Assembly (NCBI RefSeq): GCF_037113415.1 | Contig: NZ_CP146608.1 | Coordinates: forward strand, 3,629,001-3,693,000 | DNA length: 64,000 bases | DNA from: Devosia sp. XK-2 | GTDB taxonomy: Bacteria; Pseudomonadota; Alphaproteobacteria; Rhizobiales; Devosiaceae | Direction: 5' to 3' | Part shown: positions 16,110-24,637 of the stretch, one piece after another | Numbering within the stretch: position 1 is the stretch's first letter | Layout of the letters: every line of letters begins with the position of its first letter | Program-made: the position numbers and the translations under genes | Notes under the pieces: model-generated | The model's input: the letters and a program-made list of their open reading frames with translations, nothing else | Databases searched by the model: none | Told to the model about the DNA's origin: nothing

Positions 16110-17570
16110 ACATTTCTCGGCATTGATATCGGCACGTCCGGGGTCAAGGCACTGCTGATCGACGAAGCCGGCAAGGCGCTTGGCGAGGCAACGGCTCCCG
16201 CCGTGGAGCCGGTTCGCCCCCGCCCGGGCTGGTCCGAGCAGAACCCGGCCGATTGGTGGACGGCGACGCTGGGCGCCATCGATAAGCTCAAACAGAGCCA
16301 CGGGGCAGCGCTGGCGGCGGTCAAGGGCATTGGCCTCTCGGGCCATATGCATGGTGCCACGCTTTTGGGTGACAATGACGAGGTGCTGCGTCCCTGCATT
16401 CTCTGGAACGATGGACGCTCGGCCGAGGAATGCAGCGAAATGGAAGCGGCGCTTCCCTCTTTGCGGCAATTGGCGGGTAATATCGCCATGCCCGGCTTCA
16501 CCGCCCCCAAAGTCGCCTGGGTGCGCAAGCACGAGCCCGATATTTATGCCCGCATCCGCAAAGTGCTGCTGCCAAAGGCCTATGTGCGGCTGCTGCTGAC
16601 GGGCGAACATGTCGAGGACATGTCCGACGCCGCCGGCACGCTTTGGCTCGATGTGGCTAAACGTGACTGGTCCGACGACCTGCTCGGCGTTACCGGTCTC
16701 ACCCGCGATCACATGCCGTCTCTGGTGGAAGGCTCTTCTGTCTCCGCTCAGCTCAAGCCCGAATTGATGGCGCGCTGGGGCATGTCGGGCACCGTGGTTG
16801 TGGCGGGCGGCGCTGGCGACAATGCTGCGGCAGCCTGCGGTATTGGCGCGGTGCGGCCCGGCGAAGGCTTTGTTTCGCTCGGTACGTCGGGCGTGCTTTT
16901 CGTTTCCAACGAAAAGTTCAGCCCCAATACCGAAGGGGCTGTGCACGCCTTTTGCCACGCCATTCCCGATACCTGGCATCAGATGGGCGTCATTCTCTCG
17001 GCCACCGATAGCCTCAATTGGCTCTCGCGCATCACCCGGAAAAAGCAGGCCGAGCTGTCTGGTGAAGCCGAAGCGCAATTCACCGGGCCGGGGGAGACCA
17101 TCTTCCTGCCCTATCTTTCGGGCGAGCGCACCCCGCACAACAATGCCAATGCCCGCGGCTCGTTTGTGGGCCTCAGCCAATCCACCGAGCCGGCGCAACT
17201 GGCGCAGGCCGTGATGGAAGGCGTCAGCTTTGCCATGCGCGACTGCCAGCGCGTGCTGGCTGATGCCGGAACCCGCATCAACCGCCTCCTGGCGGTGGGC
17301 GGGGGCAGCAAATCGGCCCTGTGGCTCAAAATGCTGGCCACCAATCTCAATATGGAAATCGCCCTGCCCGAGGATGGCGATTTCGGTGGTGCGCTGGGCG
17401 CGGCCCGGCTCGGCCTCTGCGCCGCCACCGGTGCCGATCCCATGGACGTCATGACCATGCCCGGGATCAAGACCGCAATCGCGCCCGACCAAGACCTGTC
17501 GGCCGCCTATATCGATCAATATGCGCGCTATCGCGCCCTTTACCCTGCCATCGAGGAGGCACGTTCGTGA
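16107..17570 (+). CDS. xylB: Xylulokinase
   Basis: A 487-residue FGGY-family sugar kinase that phosphorylates D-xylulose to xylulose-5-phosphate. It shows the N-terminal phosphate-binding motif [13 protein letters not shown], the family [12 protein letters not shown] segment and the C-terminal [18 protein letters not shown] nucleotide-binding motif. Its stop overlaps the GTG start of xylA (GTGA), so the two are translationally coupled. The operator-like palindrome at its start suggests repression by the LacI-type protein encoded just upstream. Confidence 0.96.
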   Translation: MTFLGIDIGTSGVKALLIDEAGKALGEATAPAVEPVRPRPGWSEQNPADWWTATLGAIDKLKQSHGAALAAVKGIGLSGHMHGATLLGDNDEVLRPCILWNDGRSAEECSEMEAALPSLRQLAGNIAMPGFTAPKVAWVRKHEPDIYARIRKVLLPKAYVRLLLTGEHVEDMSDAAGTLWLDVAKRDWSDDLLGVTGLTRDHMPSLVEGSSVSAQLKPELMARWGMSGTVVVAGGAGDNAAAACGIGAVRPGEGFVSLGTSGVLFVSNEKFSPNTEGAVHAFCHAIPDTWHQMGVILSATDSLNWLSRITRKKQAELSGEAEAQFTGPGETIFLPYLSGERTPHNNANARGSFVGLSQSTEPAQLAQAVMEGVSFAMRDCQRVLADAGTRINRLLAVGGGSKSALWLKMLATNLNMEIALPEDGDFGGALGAARLGLCAATGADPMDVMTMPGIKTAIAPDQDLSAAYIDQYARYRALYPAIEEARS

Positions 17571-18874
17571 CCGATTTTTTCTCTGGTCTCAGCCAGATCA
17601 AATATGAAGGCCCTGCCAGCAAGAACCCGCTGGCCTATCGCCACTATAACAAGGACGAAGTGATCGCCGGCAAGCGGATGGAAGACCATATCCGCCCGGC
17701 CATCGCCTATTGGCACACATTCGCCCAGGAAGGCGGCGATCCGTTTGGCGGCCGGACCTTTGATCGCCCCTGGTTCGACAAGGGCATGGACGGTGCCAAG
17801 CTCAAGGCCGATGTGGCATTTGAGTTCTTCGACCTGATCGACGTGCCCTTCTACTGCTTCCACGATGTCGACGTGGCGCCGGAAGGCGCGACCCTGGCCG
17901 AAAGCAACAAGAACCTGCGTGTGATTGGCGACATCTTCGCCAAAAAGATGAGCCAGACCGGCAAGAAGCTGCTCTGGGGCACGGCAAACCTGTTCTCCAA
18001 CCGCCGCTATATGGCGGGCGCCGCCACCAATCCCGATCCGGAAGTGTTCGCCTATGCCGCCGGCCAGGTGAAGGCTGTGCTCGAGCTGACCAACGAACTG
18101 GGCGGCGAGAACTACGTGCTCTGGGGTGGCCGTGAGGGCTACGAAACCCTGCTCAACACCAAGATCGGCCAGGAGCAGGACCAGATGGCCCGCTTCCTGC
18201 ATCTGGTGATCGAGCACGCTGAAAAGATCGGCTTCAAGGGCCAGATCCTGATCGAGCCCAAGCCGCAGGAGCCATCCAAGCATCAATACGACTTCGACGT
18301 CGCTACCGTTTACGGCTTCCTCCAGAAATACGGTCTCGAAAAGAAGGTGAAGTGCAATATCGAGGTTGGCCACGCCTTCCTCGCCGGTCACTCCTTCGAG
18401 CACGAACTGGCTGTGGCCTCCTCGCTCGGTCAACTCGGTTCGGTCGATGCCAACCGCAATGACCTGCAATCGGGCTGGGATACCGACCACTTCCCGAACA
18501 ATGCCGGCGAAATGGCCCTGGCCTTCTACTACATCTTGAAGCAAGGCGGTCTGGGCAAGGGCGGCTTCAACTTCGACGCCAAGGTGCGCCGTCAGTCGCT
18601 CGACCCGGCCGATCTGCTGCATGGCCACATTCTGGGCCTCGACACCCTAGCCCGTGGTCTCAAGGGCGCCGTTGCCATGATCGAGGATGGCGAATTCGAC
18701 AAGCTGCTCGATGACCGCTATGCCGGTTGGGACAATGGTCTGGGCAAGGATATTCTGGCCGGCAAGATGAGCCTGGCCGATATCGCCGCCAAGGTCGATG
18801 CCGATGGCATCAACCCCCAGCCGCGTTCCGGCCGCCAGGAATATCTCGAAAACCTGGTCAATCGCTTCGTTTGA
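17567..18874 (+). CDS. xylA: Xylose isomerase
   Basis: A 435-residue enzyme converting D-xylose to D-xylulose with two divalent metal ions. Its length fits class II isomerases. It carries the family signatures [14 protein letters not shown] and LIEPKPQEP, the metal-ligand region [14 protein letters not shown] and [11 protein letters not shown]. The frame is open far upstream inside xylB, but the GTG at 17567, with GAGGAGG about 8 bp before it, overlaps the xylB stop and gives the expected N-terminus [15 protein letters not shown]. It works with xylB to route xylose into the pentose phosphate pathway. Confidence 0.97.
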   Translation: MTDFFSGLSQIKYEGPASKNPLAYRHYNKDEVIAGKRMEDHIRPAIAYWHTFAQEGGDPFGGRTFDRPWFDKGMDGAKLKADVAFEFFDLIDVPFYCFHDVDVAPEGATLAESNKNLRVIGDIFAKKMSQTGKKLLWGTANLFSNRRYMAGAATNPDPEVFAYAAGQVKAVLELTNELGGENYVLWGGREGYETLLNTKIGQEQDQMARFLHLVIEHAEKIGFKGQILIEPKPQEPSKHQYDFDVATVYGFLQKYGLEKKVKCNIEVGHAFLAGHSFEHELAVASSLGQLGSVDANRNDLQSGWDTDHFPNNAGEMALAFYYILKQGGLGKGGFNFDAKVRRQSLDPADLLHGHILGLDTLARGLKGAVAMIEDGEFDKLLDDRYAGWDNGLGKDILAGKMSLADIAAKVDADGINPQPRSGRQEYLENLVNRFV

Positions 18875-18897
18875 CTTTGAGCCGTCCCGCAAGACCC

Positions 18898-18924
18898 ATG
18901 GGAGCTATGCTCGCATGGCGGGCG
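18898..18924 (+). repeat. Hairpin-repeat second module alone (copy F)
   Basis: CATGGGAGCTATGCTCGCATGGC matches the second module of the covarying hairpin repeats (GAGAGCTATGCTCGAATGGC) but has no hairpin module before it. It sits just after xylA and directly before RIME-like element R2. Confidence 0.5.
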
Positions 18925-18935
18925 GCGGCACTATT

Positions 18936-19070
18936 CCTCTCCCCATCGGGGAGAGGGTGGATCGGGCGCAGCCCGAGACGGGTGAGGGGGTGCTGACGGC
19001 GCCCCCTGGACTCGCGGAAACCTTCCCCTCATCCGGCGCTCCGCGCCACCTTCTCCCCAATGGGGAGAAG
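18936..19070 (+). repeat. RIME-like mosaic element R2
   Basis: Left palindrome CCTCTCCCCATCGGGGAGAGG, then GGTGGATCGGGCGCAGCC and GGGTGAGGGGG, a spacer, CCCCTCATCCGGCGCTCCGC and the right palindrome CTTCTCCCCAATGGGGAGAAG. It occupies the xylA to beta-xylosidase gap and may form strong hairpins that change the ratio of the two mRNAs. The downstream ribosome site AGGAGG follows immediately. Confidence 0.8.
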
Positions 19071-19083
19071 AATAGGAGGCCCA

Positions 19084-20706
19084 ATGTCTCAGATCACCAA
19101 TCCCATCCTTCCCGGCTTCAATCCGGATCCGTCCATTCTGCGTGTGGGCGACGACTACTATATCGCCACCTCCACCTTCGAATGGTTCCCCGGCGTGCAG
19201 ATCCATCATTCCAGGGACCTGGCGAACTGGGAGCTGATCACCCGCCCGCTCACCCGCAAGAGCCAACTCGACATGCGCGGTGACCCCGACAGCTGCGGCG
19301 TCTGGGCGCCCTGCCTCACCCATGACGGGGAAAAATTCTGGCTGGTCTATACCGATGTGAAGCGCAAGGACGGCTCGTTCAAGGACGCCCACAATTACAT
19401 CGTTTGGGCCGACAAGATCGAAGGCCCCTGGTCCGACCCGGTCTATGTCAATTCCTCGGGTTTTGACCCCTCGCTCTTCCACGACGATGACGGGAAAAAG
19501 TGGTTCGTCAATATGACCTGGGACCACCGCCGGCGGCCGCTGCTGTTTGCCGGTATCGTGCTGCAGGAATTCGACCCCGAGCAGGGCAAGCTCGTCGGCC
19601 CGATCAAAAACATCTATAAGGGCACCGATCTCAAACTAGTCGAAGGGCCGCATCTTTATAAGCGCAATGGCTGGTACTACCTGCTGACCGCCGAAGGTGG
19701 CACGGCCTATGACCATGCCTGCACTTTCGCGCGCTCGCGCAATATCGACGGGCCCTATGAAACCCACCCCGACCAATATGTCCTGACCTCCAAGGATGCG
19801 CCGCTGGCCGCCCTGCAGCGGGCTGGCCATGGCGATATTGTCGAGACGCCCGAAGGCAGGACCTATCTCGTGCATCTGACCGGCCGTCCGACGACGCAGG
19901 AACGCCGCTGTGTTCTGGGTCGAGAAACCGCTATCCAGGAAGCCTATTGGGGCGAGGATGACTGGCTCTATGTCAAGAACGGGCCTGTGCCATCCCTCCA
20001 TGTCGAGGTGCCCGGCACGCGCGACGAGGCCAAATACTGGGCCGAGCAGCGCTATACATTCGAAAACGGATTGCCCATCGACTTCCAGTGGCTGCGCACG
20101 CCCGATACCGATCGAATTTTCTCAACCGAAGGCGGCAAGCTGACGCTTTTCGGTCGTGAATCGATCGGGTCCTGGTTCGAGCAGGCGCTGGTGGCCCGTC
20201 GGCAGACCCATTTCTCCTATGATGCGGAAACCGTGGTCGATTTCGCCGCCACCGACGAACGCACCTTTGCGGGGCTGACGGCCTATTACAGCCGCTACAA
20301 TTTCTTCTATCTGGCCGTCACCGCCCATTCCGACGGGCAGCGCGAACTGCTGTTGATGAGTTCGGAAATCTCCTGGCCCGACGGCAATCTCAAATTCCCG
20401 GCCGAGCCGGTGCAGATCCCCAATGAAGGCAAGGTCAAGCTGGCGCTGACTATCAGGGGCAAAAAGCTGCAATTTTTCTACGCCCTCGAGGGCCAGGATT
20501 TGCAGCCTATCGGGCCGGTGCTTGACGCCTCGATCCTTTCGGATGAATGCGGCGGCCACCAGGCTCATGGCAGCTTTACCGGCGCCTTTGTCGGCATGGC
20601 GGCCAGCGATCTCAATGGTATGGCGAGCCCCGCCCGTTTCGACTATTTCACCTATCGGCCGGTGCGTGATCCTTCCGACCGATACGAGGTCGATGCGCTG
20701 AGCTGA
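19084..20706 (+). CDS. Glycoside hydrolase family 43 beta-xylosidase
   Basis: A 540-residue, probably cytoplasmic enzyme that releases xylose from xylo-oligosaccharides. The five-bladed propeller domain (about 1-310) has Asp15 in NPDPSIL, Asp128 in SSGFDPS and Glu187 in LVEGPHLY. These are the three catalytic acids of the family, at the numbering known for Bacillus-type XynB enzymes. A C-terminal beta-sandwich (about 330-540) is also typical. There is no signal peptide, so the substrate must be imported. AGGAGG lies before ATG 19084. It follows xylB-xylA, completing a xylan-oligosaccharide route, although no transporter for it is in view. Confidence 0.94.
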   Translation: MSQITNPILPGFNPDPSILRVGDDYYIATSTFEWFPGVQIHHSRDLANWELITRPLTRKSQLDMRGDPDSCGVWAPCLTHDGEKFWLVYTDVKRKDGSFKDAHNYIVWADKIEGPWSDPVYVNSSGFDPSLFHDDDGKKWFVNMTWDHRRRPLLFAGIVLQEFDPEQGKLVGPIKNIYKGTDLKLVEGPHLYKRNGWYYLLTAEGGTAYDHACTFARSRNIDGPYETHPDQYVLTSKDAPLAALQRAGHGDIVETPEGRTYLVHLTGRPTTQERRCVLGRETAIQEAYWGEDDWLYVKNGPVPSLHVEVPGTRDEAKYWAEQRYTFENGLPIDFQWLRTPDTDRIFSTEGGKLTLFGRESIGSWFEQALVARRQTHFSYDAETVVDFAATDERTFAGLTAYYSRYNFFYLAVTAHSDGQRELLLMSSEISWPDGNLKFPAEPVQIPNEGKVKLALTIRGKKLQFFYALEGQDLQPIGPVLDASILSDECGGHQAHGSFTGAFVGMAASDLNGMASPARFDYFTYRPVRDPSDRYEVDALS

Positions 20707-20727
20707 ACACGCCTATTTCAACGACAT

Positions 20728-20761
20728 GGCGCGGGAGAGGACGAACTGCCTCTCCCGCGCC
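20728..20761 (+). terminator. Terminator after the beta-xylosidase gene
   Basis: GGCGCGGGAGAGG (20728-20740), 8-nt loop, CCTCTCCCGCGCC (20749-20761): a perfect 13 bp stem followed by TTGTCATTTT. It closes the xylose operon before the metY-type gene. Confidence 0.8.
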
Positions 20762-20818
20762 TTGTCATTTTGAAGCGAACCAGCAAGTTTGGCGCCCGCG
20801 AGTCAAAGGGAGCCAAAT

Positions 20819-22090
20819 ATGAAACTCGAATCGATCGCCCTGCACCATGGTTATGAATCGGAAGCTACCACCAAGGCGGCTGCCGTTCCGATCTACCAGA
20901 CCACCTCCTACACCTTCGACGACACCCAGCATGGTGCCGACCTGTTCGATCTCAAGGTCGCCGGCAACATCTATACTCGCATCATGAACCCCACGACCGC
21001 TGTGCTGGAAGCGCGCGTCGCCGAGCTTGAAGGCGGCATTGCCGGCCTGGCGCTGGCATCGGGCATGGCCGCGATCACCTATGCGATCCAGACCATCGCC
21101 GGGGTCGGCGACAATATCGTCTCGGTCTCCCAGCTCTATGGCGGCACGTATAATCTGTTCGTGCATTCCTTCCCCCGCCAGGGCATCGAAACCCGTCTGG
21201 TCGCTCATGACGATTATGAGGGTTTTGAAAAGGCCATCGACGACAAGACCAAGGCGGTTTTCCTCGAATCCATCGGCAATCCGGCCGGCAATGTTGTCGA
21301 TATCGAAAAGATCGTCGAGATCGCCCACCGCCATGGGGTGCCGGTGATCGTCGACAACACGGTCGCAACGCCCTATCTCACGCGCCCCTTCGATTTTGGC
21401 GCCGATATCGTGGTGCATTCGCTAACCAAATATATCGGCGGCCATGGCACCTCCATTGGCGGCATTATCGTGGATTCGGGCAAGTTCGACTGGAAGGCCA
21501 ATGCCAAGCGCTTTCCGGTCCTTAATGAGCCCGACCCCTCCTATCACGGCGTTGTCTATACCGAGGCGCTGGGGCCGGCAGCCTATATCGGGCGCGCCCG
21601 CGTCGTGCCGCTACGCAATACCGGCGCGGCCATTTCGCCGCTCAACGCCTTCCTGATCCTGCAGGGTTTGGAAACCCTCGGCCTGCGCATTGAGCGCCAC
21701 GCCGAAAACGCGCTCAAAGTGGCCAATTACCTCAAGAGCCATCCCAAGGTGGAATGGGTCAATTATGCCGGCCTGCCGGACAGCCCCTATCACGCCGTGG
21801 CCAAGAAGATTTCCAAAGGCTCGGGCTCGGGCATCCTGTCCTTCGGCATCAAGGGCGGCAAGGAAGCCGGCGGCCGCTTCATCGACGCGCTGCAGATGAT
21901 CCTCAGGCTGGTCAATATCGGCGACGCCAAATCGCTCGCCTGCCACCCTGCATCGACCACGCATCGCCAGCTCTCCACCGAGGAGCTGAAAAAGGCCGGC
22001 GTGTCCGAGGATCTGGTGCGCATTTCGGTGGGCATCGAGCATGTCGAGGACATCGTTGCCGATATCGAGCAGGCCCTGGCCAAGGCCTGA
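20819..22090 (+). CDS. metY: O-acetylhomoserine sulfhydrylase
   Basis: A 423-residue PLP enzyme of the Cys/Met metabolism family, making homocysteine from O-acetylhomoserine and sulfide. The PLP lysine lies in [35 protein letters not shown] and the long [21 protein letters not shown] segment are characteristic of the MetY subgroup as opposed to cystathionine gamma-synthase. ATG 20819 has GGGAG about 6 bp upstream. The leader is too short (57 bp after the terminator) to contain a recognisable SAM riboswitch, and none was seen. Confidence 0.92.
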   Translation: MKLESIALHHGYESEATTKAAAVPIYQTTSYTFDDTQHGADLFDLKVAGNIYTRIMNPTTAVLEARVAELEGGIAGLALASGMAAITYAIQTIAGVGDNIVSVSQLYGGTYNLFVHSFPRQGIETRLVAHDDYEGFEKAIDDKTKAVFLESIGNPAGNVVDIEKIVEIAHRHGVPVIVDNTVATPYLTRPFDFGADIVVHSLTKYIGGHGTSIGGIIVDSGKFDWKANAKRFPVLNEPDPSYHGVVYTEALGPAAYIGRARVVPLRNTGAAISPLNAFLILQGLETLGLRIERHAENALKVANYLKSHPKVEWVNYAGLPDSPYHAVAKKISKGSGSGILSFGIKGGKEAGGRFIDALQMILRLVNIGDAKSLACHPASTTHRQLSTEELKKAGVSEDLVRISVGIEHVEDIVADIEQALAKA

Positions 22091-22105
22091 TCACAAAACT
22101 TCGAT

Positions 22106-22125
22106 CCGGGGGCGACAGCCCCCGG
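22106..22125 (+). terminator. Hairpin after the metY-type gene
   Basis: CCGGGGGC, loop GACA, GCCCCCGG: an 8 bp GC stem 15 bp past the stop. There is no T-tract, so the terminator call is tentative. Confidence 0.45.
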
Positions 22126-22233
22126 TCACCAGCGTATTATGATGTCATAGCGGTCGCAGTCACTTGCGTCTCGCGCCTGTTTGCGCATCTCGCGGGTCTG
22201 CGGTCTCCGAAGGAAAGCGGAGGAGTGATGCTC

Positions 22234-23076
22234 ATGGCCTCAATGCATGTCATGTCCGGCGCCGGCGACAAGCTCGACATGCCGGTGATCCAGCAGATTT
22301 CGATAGCCGATCTCGGCGATGCGCTCAGGCGCGGCACGGCCGATTTCTGGGCCAAGCCCAGTCACTATGTGCTGCTGATGCTGATCTATCCCATCATTGG
22401 CATCGTGCTGACGGTATGGATGAATGGCTGGCACGCCTGGACCCTGCTCTACCCGCTGGTCGGCGGCTTTGCCCTGGTCGGCCCCGTCGCTGCCCTGCCG
22501 CTTTACGAGATTTCCCGCCGCCGCGAGCGGGGTGAAAATCCAGGCTGGCGCGATGCCATGGCCGTGCTGCGCTCGCCGGCCATGGGCAGCATTGTGGCGG
22601 TCGGCGCTATGCTTTTCGTCCTTTTCACCCTCTGGCTCACCAGCGCCCAGGCGCTTTATGAAAGCCTTTTCGGTCCCTCGCCGCCGCACACGCTCGACGT
22701 GCTCGTCAACCAGATCCTGACCCAGCCAGGCGGCATGACGCTATTGGCGGTCGGCACGGGTCTCGGCGCCCTCTTCGCGCTGGTTGTTCTTTGCACCACG
22801 GTGATCGCTTTCCCGCTCATGCTGGATCGCGATGTGGGGGCCTATGTGGCGGTCGAAACCTCGTTCCGGGCGGTGATGCGCAATCCTGTGCCGCTCCTGG
22901 CCTGGGGTGTCATTGTCGGCGCCGGCATTTTCCTCGGGTCCCTGCCGCTCTTTGTCGGCCTCGCCGTGGTGCTGCCCATTCTCGGCCATGCCACCTGGCA
23001 CCTTTACCGCAAGCTGGTTGGCGACGCCTCCCTGATCCGCAAGCCGGAACCGGCCGAGGAGCACACGACGGGCTAG
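22234..23076 (+). CDS. DUF2189 integral membrane protein
   Basis: A 280-residue inner-membrane protein with about six hydrophobic segments, for example HYVLLMLIYPIIGIVLTVW, LYPLVGGFALVGPVAALPLYE, SIVAVGAMLFVLFTLW, LAVGTGLGALFALVVLCTTVIAFPL and a final VGAGIFLGSLPLFVGLAVVLPILGH. The motifs GPVAALPLYEISRRRE and FPLMLDRDVGAYVAVETS identify the DUF2189 family. Its function is unknown; relatives have been loosely linked to cytochrome oxidase gene clusters. Start: the ribosome site GGAGGAG fits ATG 22234 (8 bp) better than ATG 22228 (2 bp). Its stop codon lies at the edge of a repeat element. Confidence 0.85.
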   Translation: MASMHVMSGAGDKLDMPVIQQISIADLGDALRRGTADFWAKPSHYVLLMLIYPIIGIVLTVWMNGWHAWTLLYPLVGGFALVGPVAALPLYEISRRRERGENPGWRDAMAVLRSPAMGSIVAVGAMLFVLFTLWLTSAQALYESLFGPSPPHTLDVLVNQILTQPGGMTLLAVGTGLGALFALVVLCTTVIAFPLMLDRDVGAYVAVETSFRAVMRNPVPLLAWGVIVGAGIFLGSLPLFVGLAVVLPILGHATWHLYRKLVGDASLIRKPEPAEEHTTG

Positions 23077-23199
23077 GGCGCTTCCAGCAAAAGTGGCGAC
23101 GGTTTTGCTCCTCGGGCTTCGACCCGAGGATCGGGAGCGCGACAAAACAAGAACTTGGAGCAATTTCGGCGTTTCAACGAAACGGTGAAACGATCTAGA
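23075..23199 (+). repeat. CTAG-ended intergenic repeat, copy 1
   Basis: The element runs from the stop codon of the DUF2189 gene to the stop codon of the convergent cytochrome gene. Its core GCTTCCAGCAAAAGTGGC, ACGGTTTTGC and CGTTTCAACGAAACGG matches copies at 52426 and 62595. This copy carries an extra internal palindrome CCTCGGGCTTCGACCCGAGG not found in the other two. Similar short repeats are common between genes in Hyphomicrobiales. Confidence 0.75.
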
Positions 23200-24517
23200 G
23201 GGCGCCAAGGAAGGCATAGAGCGCGGCGCGCTCGCGCGCATCAAGAGCCAGAAAGCGGTTTCGCGCAGCCTCGGCCTCTCCGCCATGCCAGGCAATGGCC
23301 TCGGCGAAATTGCGCGCGCGTCCGTCATGGAGATAACGGGTCACGCCGCTCACCTGTTCGGTCAGGCCGATGCCCCAAAGCGGCGGCGTGCGCCACTCGC
23401 TGCCGCGCGGTCCGGCCAGATCGGGGCCCATATCGTGCAAAAGCAGATCGGTGAAAGGCGCAATGGTCCGATCGGCAAATTCGGGGGGCGCGTCCAGGCT
23501 GGTGGTCAGCACGGGCCTATGACAGGCGCCGCAGCCCAGCGTGCCAAAAACGGCCTCGCCCGCCGCCACCTCGCCATCCTGCTCTCGCGGGCGGTCGGGT
23601 AGCCCGAGATGGGCGACGTAGAAGGCCATGAGAAAGATATCATTGGCACTGAGGTCCAACCGGTCGGAATGTGCCAGGGCCCGGCAGGCCGCTTGAGCCG
23701 GTTGGCAATCGCCACCCGGCGCTTCAAAACCGGGAGCGGTGAGCCCCATATCCAGATGCGCCGCCTTGGCGCTTTGCGCTTCAAGGCTGGGGGCGGTCGC
23801 GGACCATCCAAACCGTCCCGCAACCAGTCCCTCCTCGGCCTCGACGAGATTGAGCCGTCCCGAAATACCGTCGCCATCCGCGTCGTCCGGATCGGCTAGC
23901 GCCGCCAGAGCGTGCTCGTCCACGGCCTCAAGCAGGCCCAGCCCCACCAATTGCGGCGCCAGCCGCGCCTCGATCCGGGTGGCTGGGTCGAGTGGACCAT
24001 AGGCGAGATCGGCAATGGAAAAGCGCGGTGCGCGCAGGGCGATCGGGGCGCCATCGGCAAAGTGTATTTCGGTCTCGTGCCAGTCCACCACCGGCCGACC
24101 CTCAGGCAGAAGGCCATCTACGGCACGGTCCTGCAATTGGTTGCCATAGACGGGGTCGGGCCCATCCGGACCAACCAGATTGAACACCAGGCCAACAGTT
24201 TCGGCACCATCATCGGGCATGGCGCCGCGACCGTCCCTGATATGGCAGGCGAAACAGGATTGGGCATTGTGCAGCGGGCCCAGACCTTCGACGCTGCCAT
24301 CGGCGCGCCGGCTTGGCTCGCGCACATGGCGGAATAGCCCCAGACCATAATTGAACTTGGCCAAAATTGCTGAATGGACGCCCTGCATGGGCTGGCTCAG
24401 CACATCCTGTGGCAGGCCGGCAATGCGGCTTTGTTCGGCCTGGCCGCTCGCTACCAGCGCCAGCCCGCCCAGCATTATGGCCGCAAGGGCCAATCCTACA
24501 ATCCGCATTGCCCGCAT
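23195..24517 (-). CDS. Di-haem c-type cytochrome, DHOR (DUF1111) family
   Basis: A 440-residue secreted protein (437 if the ATG at 24508 is used) with an N-terminal signal segment ([20 protein letters not shown]). There are two haem-binding motifs: CFACH near residue 95 in [12 protein letters not shown], and CGACH in the C-terminal part in [13 protein letters not shown]. The family of di-haem oxidoreductases is periplasmic and related to MauG and thiol oxidoreductases; the substrate is not known. It stands alone, with no neighbouring redox partner, and is divergent from mutS. The C-terminus ends in the intergenic repeat, which contributes its stop codon. Confidence 0.85.
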   Translation of the reverse strand: MRAMRIVGLALAAIMLGGLALVASGQAEQSRIAGLPQDVLSQPMQGVHSAILAKFNYGLGLFRHVREPSRRADGSVEGLGPLHNAQSCFACHIRDGRGAMPDDGAETVGLVFNLVGPDGPDPVYGNQLQDRAVDGLLPEGRPVVDWHETEIHFADGAPIALRAPRFSIADLAYGPLDPATRIEARLAPQLVGLGLLEAVDEHALAALADPDDADGDGISGRLNLVEAEEGLVAGRFGWSATAPSLEAQSAKAAHLDMGLTAPGFEAPGGDCQPAQAACRALAHSDRLDLSANDIFLMAFYVAHLGLPDRPREQDGEVAAGEAVFGTLGCGACHRPVLTTSLDAPPEFADRTIAPFTDLLLHDMGPDLAGPRGSEWRTPPLWGIGLTEQVSGVTRYLHDGRARNFAEAIAWHGGEAEAARNRFLALDARERAALYAFLGAL

Positions 24518-24637
24518 GGCGGCATATTATCCCGTGGACCGCGCCTGGCAATTGTTCAAAATCTGCCCACGCCCGGTTGGATTTCTACCCCGAACGGCCT
24601 AAGTTCGGGCTCCATCTTCTCCCGAACCTTCGAGCTC

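Noticed and set aside
20762..20818. SAM riboswitch upstream of the metY-type gene
   Set aside because: The leader after the xylose-operon terminator is only 57 bp, and none of the conserved SAM-II or SAM-V core motifs could be read in it.
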